Shown: positions 63,880 through 64,000 of the stretch, in pieces
Layout: each line of letters starts with the position of its first letter
Numbering within the stretch: position 1 is the first letter of the stretch
Source of the DNA: Rudanella paleaurantiibacter
Lineage (GTDB): Bacteria; Bacteroidota; Bacteroidia; Cytophagales; Spirosomataceae
Direction of reading: 5' to 3'
Assembly (NCBI RefSeq): GCF_009184635.1
Contig: NZ_WELI01000010.1
Coordinates: 1-64,000, forward strand
DNA length: 64,000 nucleotides
Position numbers and translations under genes: made by a program
Notes under the pieces: model-generated
The model's input: only the letters and a program-made list of their open reading frames with translations
Databases searched by the model: none
Told to the model about the DNA's origin: nothing

Positions 63880-64000
63880 TTAAAAGCCAATATCGAGCAC
63901 CAGAGGTTCTATCTGAAACTCGCCCGTATTGAGGGCGTAGGTTGCCCGCGCTCCTACCTCAAACGGCAACCGGAACCGCAGCACGTTAAACACAAACGAA
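63880..64000 (-). CDS. C-terminal end of a beta-barrel-like protein (truncated by window edge)
   Basis: The last 39 codons and the stop TAA (63880-63882) of a minus-strand gene that continues beyond the window. The residues alternate hydrophobic and polar (FNVLRFRLPFEVGARATY, then FQIEPLVLDIGF), and the protein ends in Phe, the usual signal for outer-membrane beta-barrel insertion. No family can be named from this end. Confidence 0.6.
   Translation of the reverse strand, partial: SFVFNVLRFRLPFEVGARATYALNTGEFQIEPLVLDIGF

Overview
The window reads as a stretch of ordinary chromosome from a Bacteroidota bacterium, most likely Cytophagales of the Spirosoma/Rudanella/Fibrella type. The signs are promoter -7 boxes of the form TAnnTTTG, few visible Shine-Dalgarno sequences, a short primary sigma factor without region 1.1, menaquinone synthesis (menD), a TonB receptor with an N-terminal carboxypeptidase-regulatory-like domain, secreted Asp-box (BNR) and DUF5916 proteins, and a heme c/HEAT dehydrogenase next to an SGNH hydrolase. 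The placement rests on protein resemblance recalled from memory; no search was run.

Layout. 1-110: end of an IS5-type transposase. 0.2-4.5 kb: galactokinase, a TPR lipoprotein, small membrane proteins and PgeF. 4.6-10.1 kb: tryptophan 2,3-dioxygenase, a GapN-like aldehyde dehydrogenase and a P-type cation ATPase. 10.1-16.2 kb: housekeeping block with rpoD, rpsO-pnp, an LptF/G permease, a START-like protein and a tRNA-Met. 16.3-24.1 kb: a secreted Asp-box protein, a hydroxyacid dehydrogenase, holA, AcpH and dCMP deaminase, mostly in one tightly spaced minus-strand run. 24.3-28.4 kb: UbiB-like kinase, TetR regulator and menD. 28.5-32.0 kb: a subclass B1 metallo-beta-lactamase, a purine permease, an amino-sugar phosphate deaminase and a receiver protein. 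32.1-37.8 kb: tolC-adaptor-RND efflux operon. 38.3-47.6 kb: three GH13 enzymes with different predicted locations (exported, cytosolic, lipoprotein), a DUF1460 amidase, sucC, a LolD-like ATPase and rpe. 47.8-56 kb: ligA, dapA, SGNH hydrolase and heme-binding dehydrogenase. 56.2-64 kb: DUF5916 barrel, VOC protein, DEAD-box helicase, TonB receptor, a lipoprotein and the end of a further barrel-like protein.

The most unusual feature is not a gene. Seven intergenic spaces hold long inverted repeats whose arms are built from short tandem units of about 7 nt (8 nt in one, 6-7 nt in another). Six of the seven begin at or within a few bases of the stop codon of the upstream gene, with the G/A-rich arm always first. 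Three of them end next to the start codon of the downstream gene. Because 7 and 8 are not multiples of three and the units contain TGA, TAG or TAA, the arms supply stop codons in every frame. One arm pair, between the RND adaptor and the pump, is a perfect 33-bp inverted repeat. These look like one architectural class with varying unit sequences, and I do not recognise a named family.

Other points worth following are the complete B1 metallo-beta-lactamase zinc site, a receiver domain with Glu at the phospho-acceptor position, changed catalytic positions in the aldehyde dehydrogenase and the amino-sugar deaminase, and a possible small RNA downstream of the LolD-like gene.
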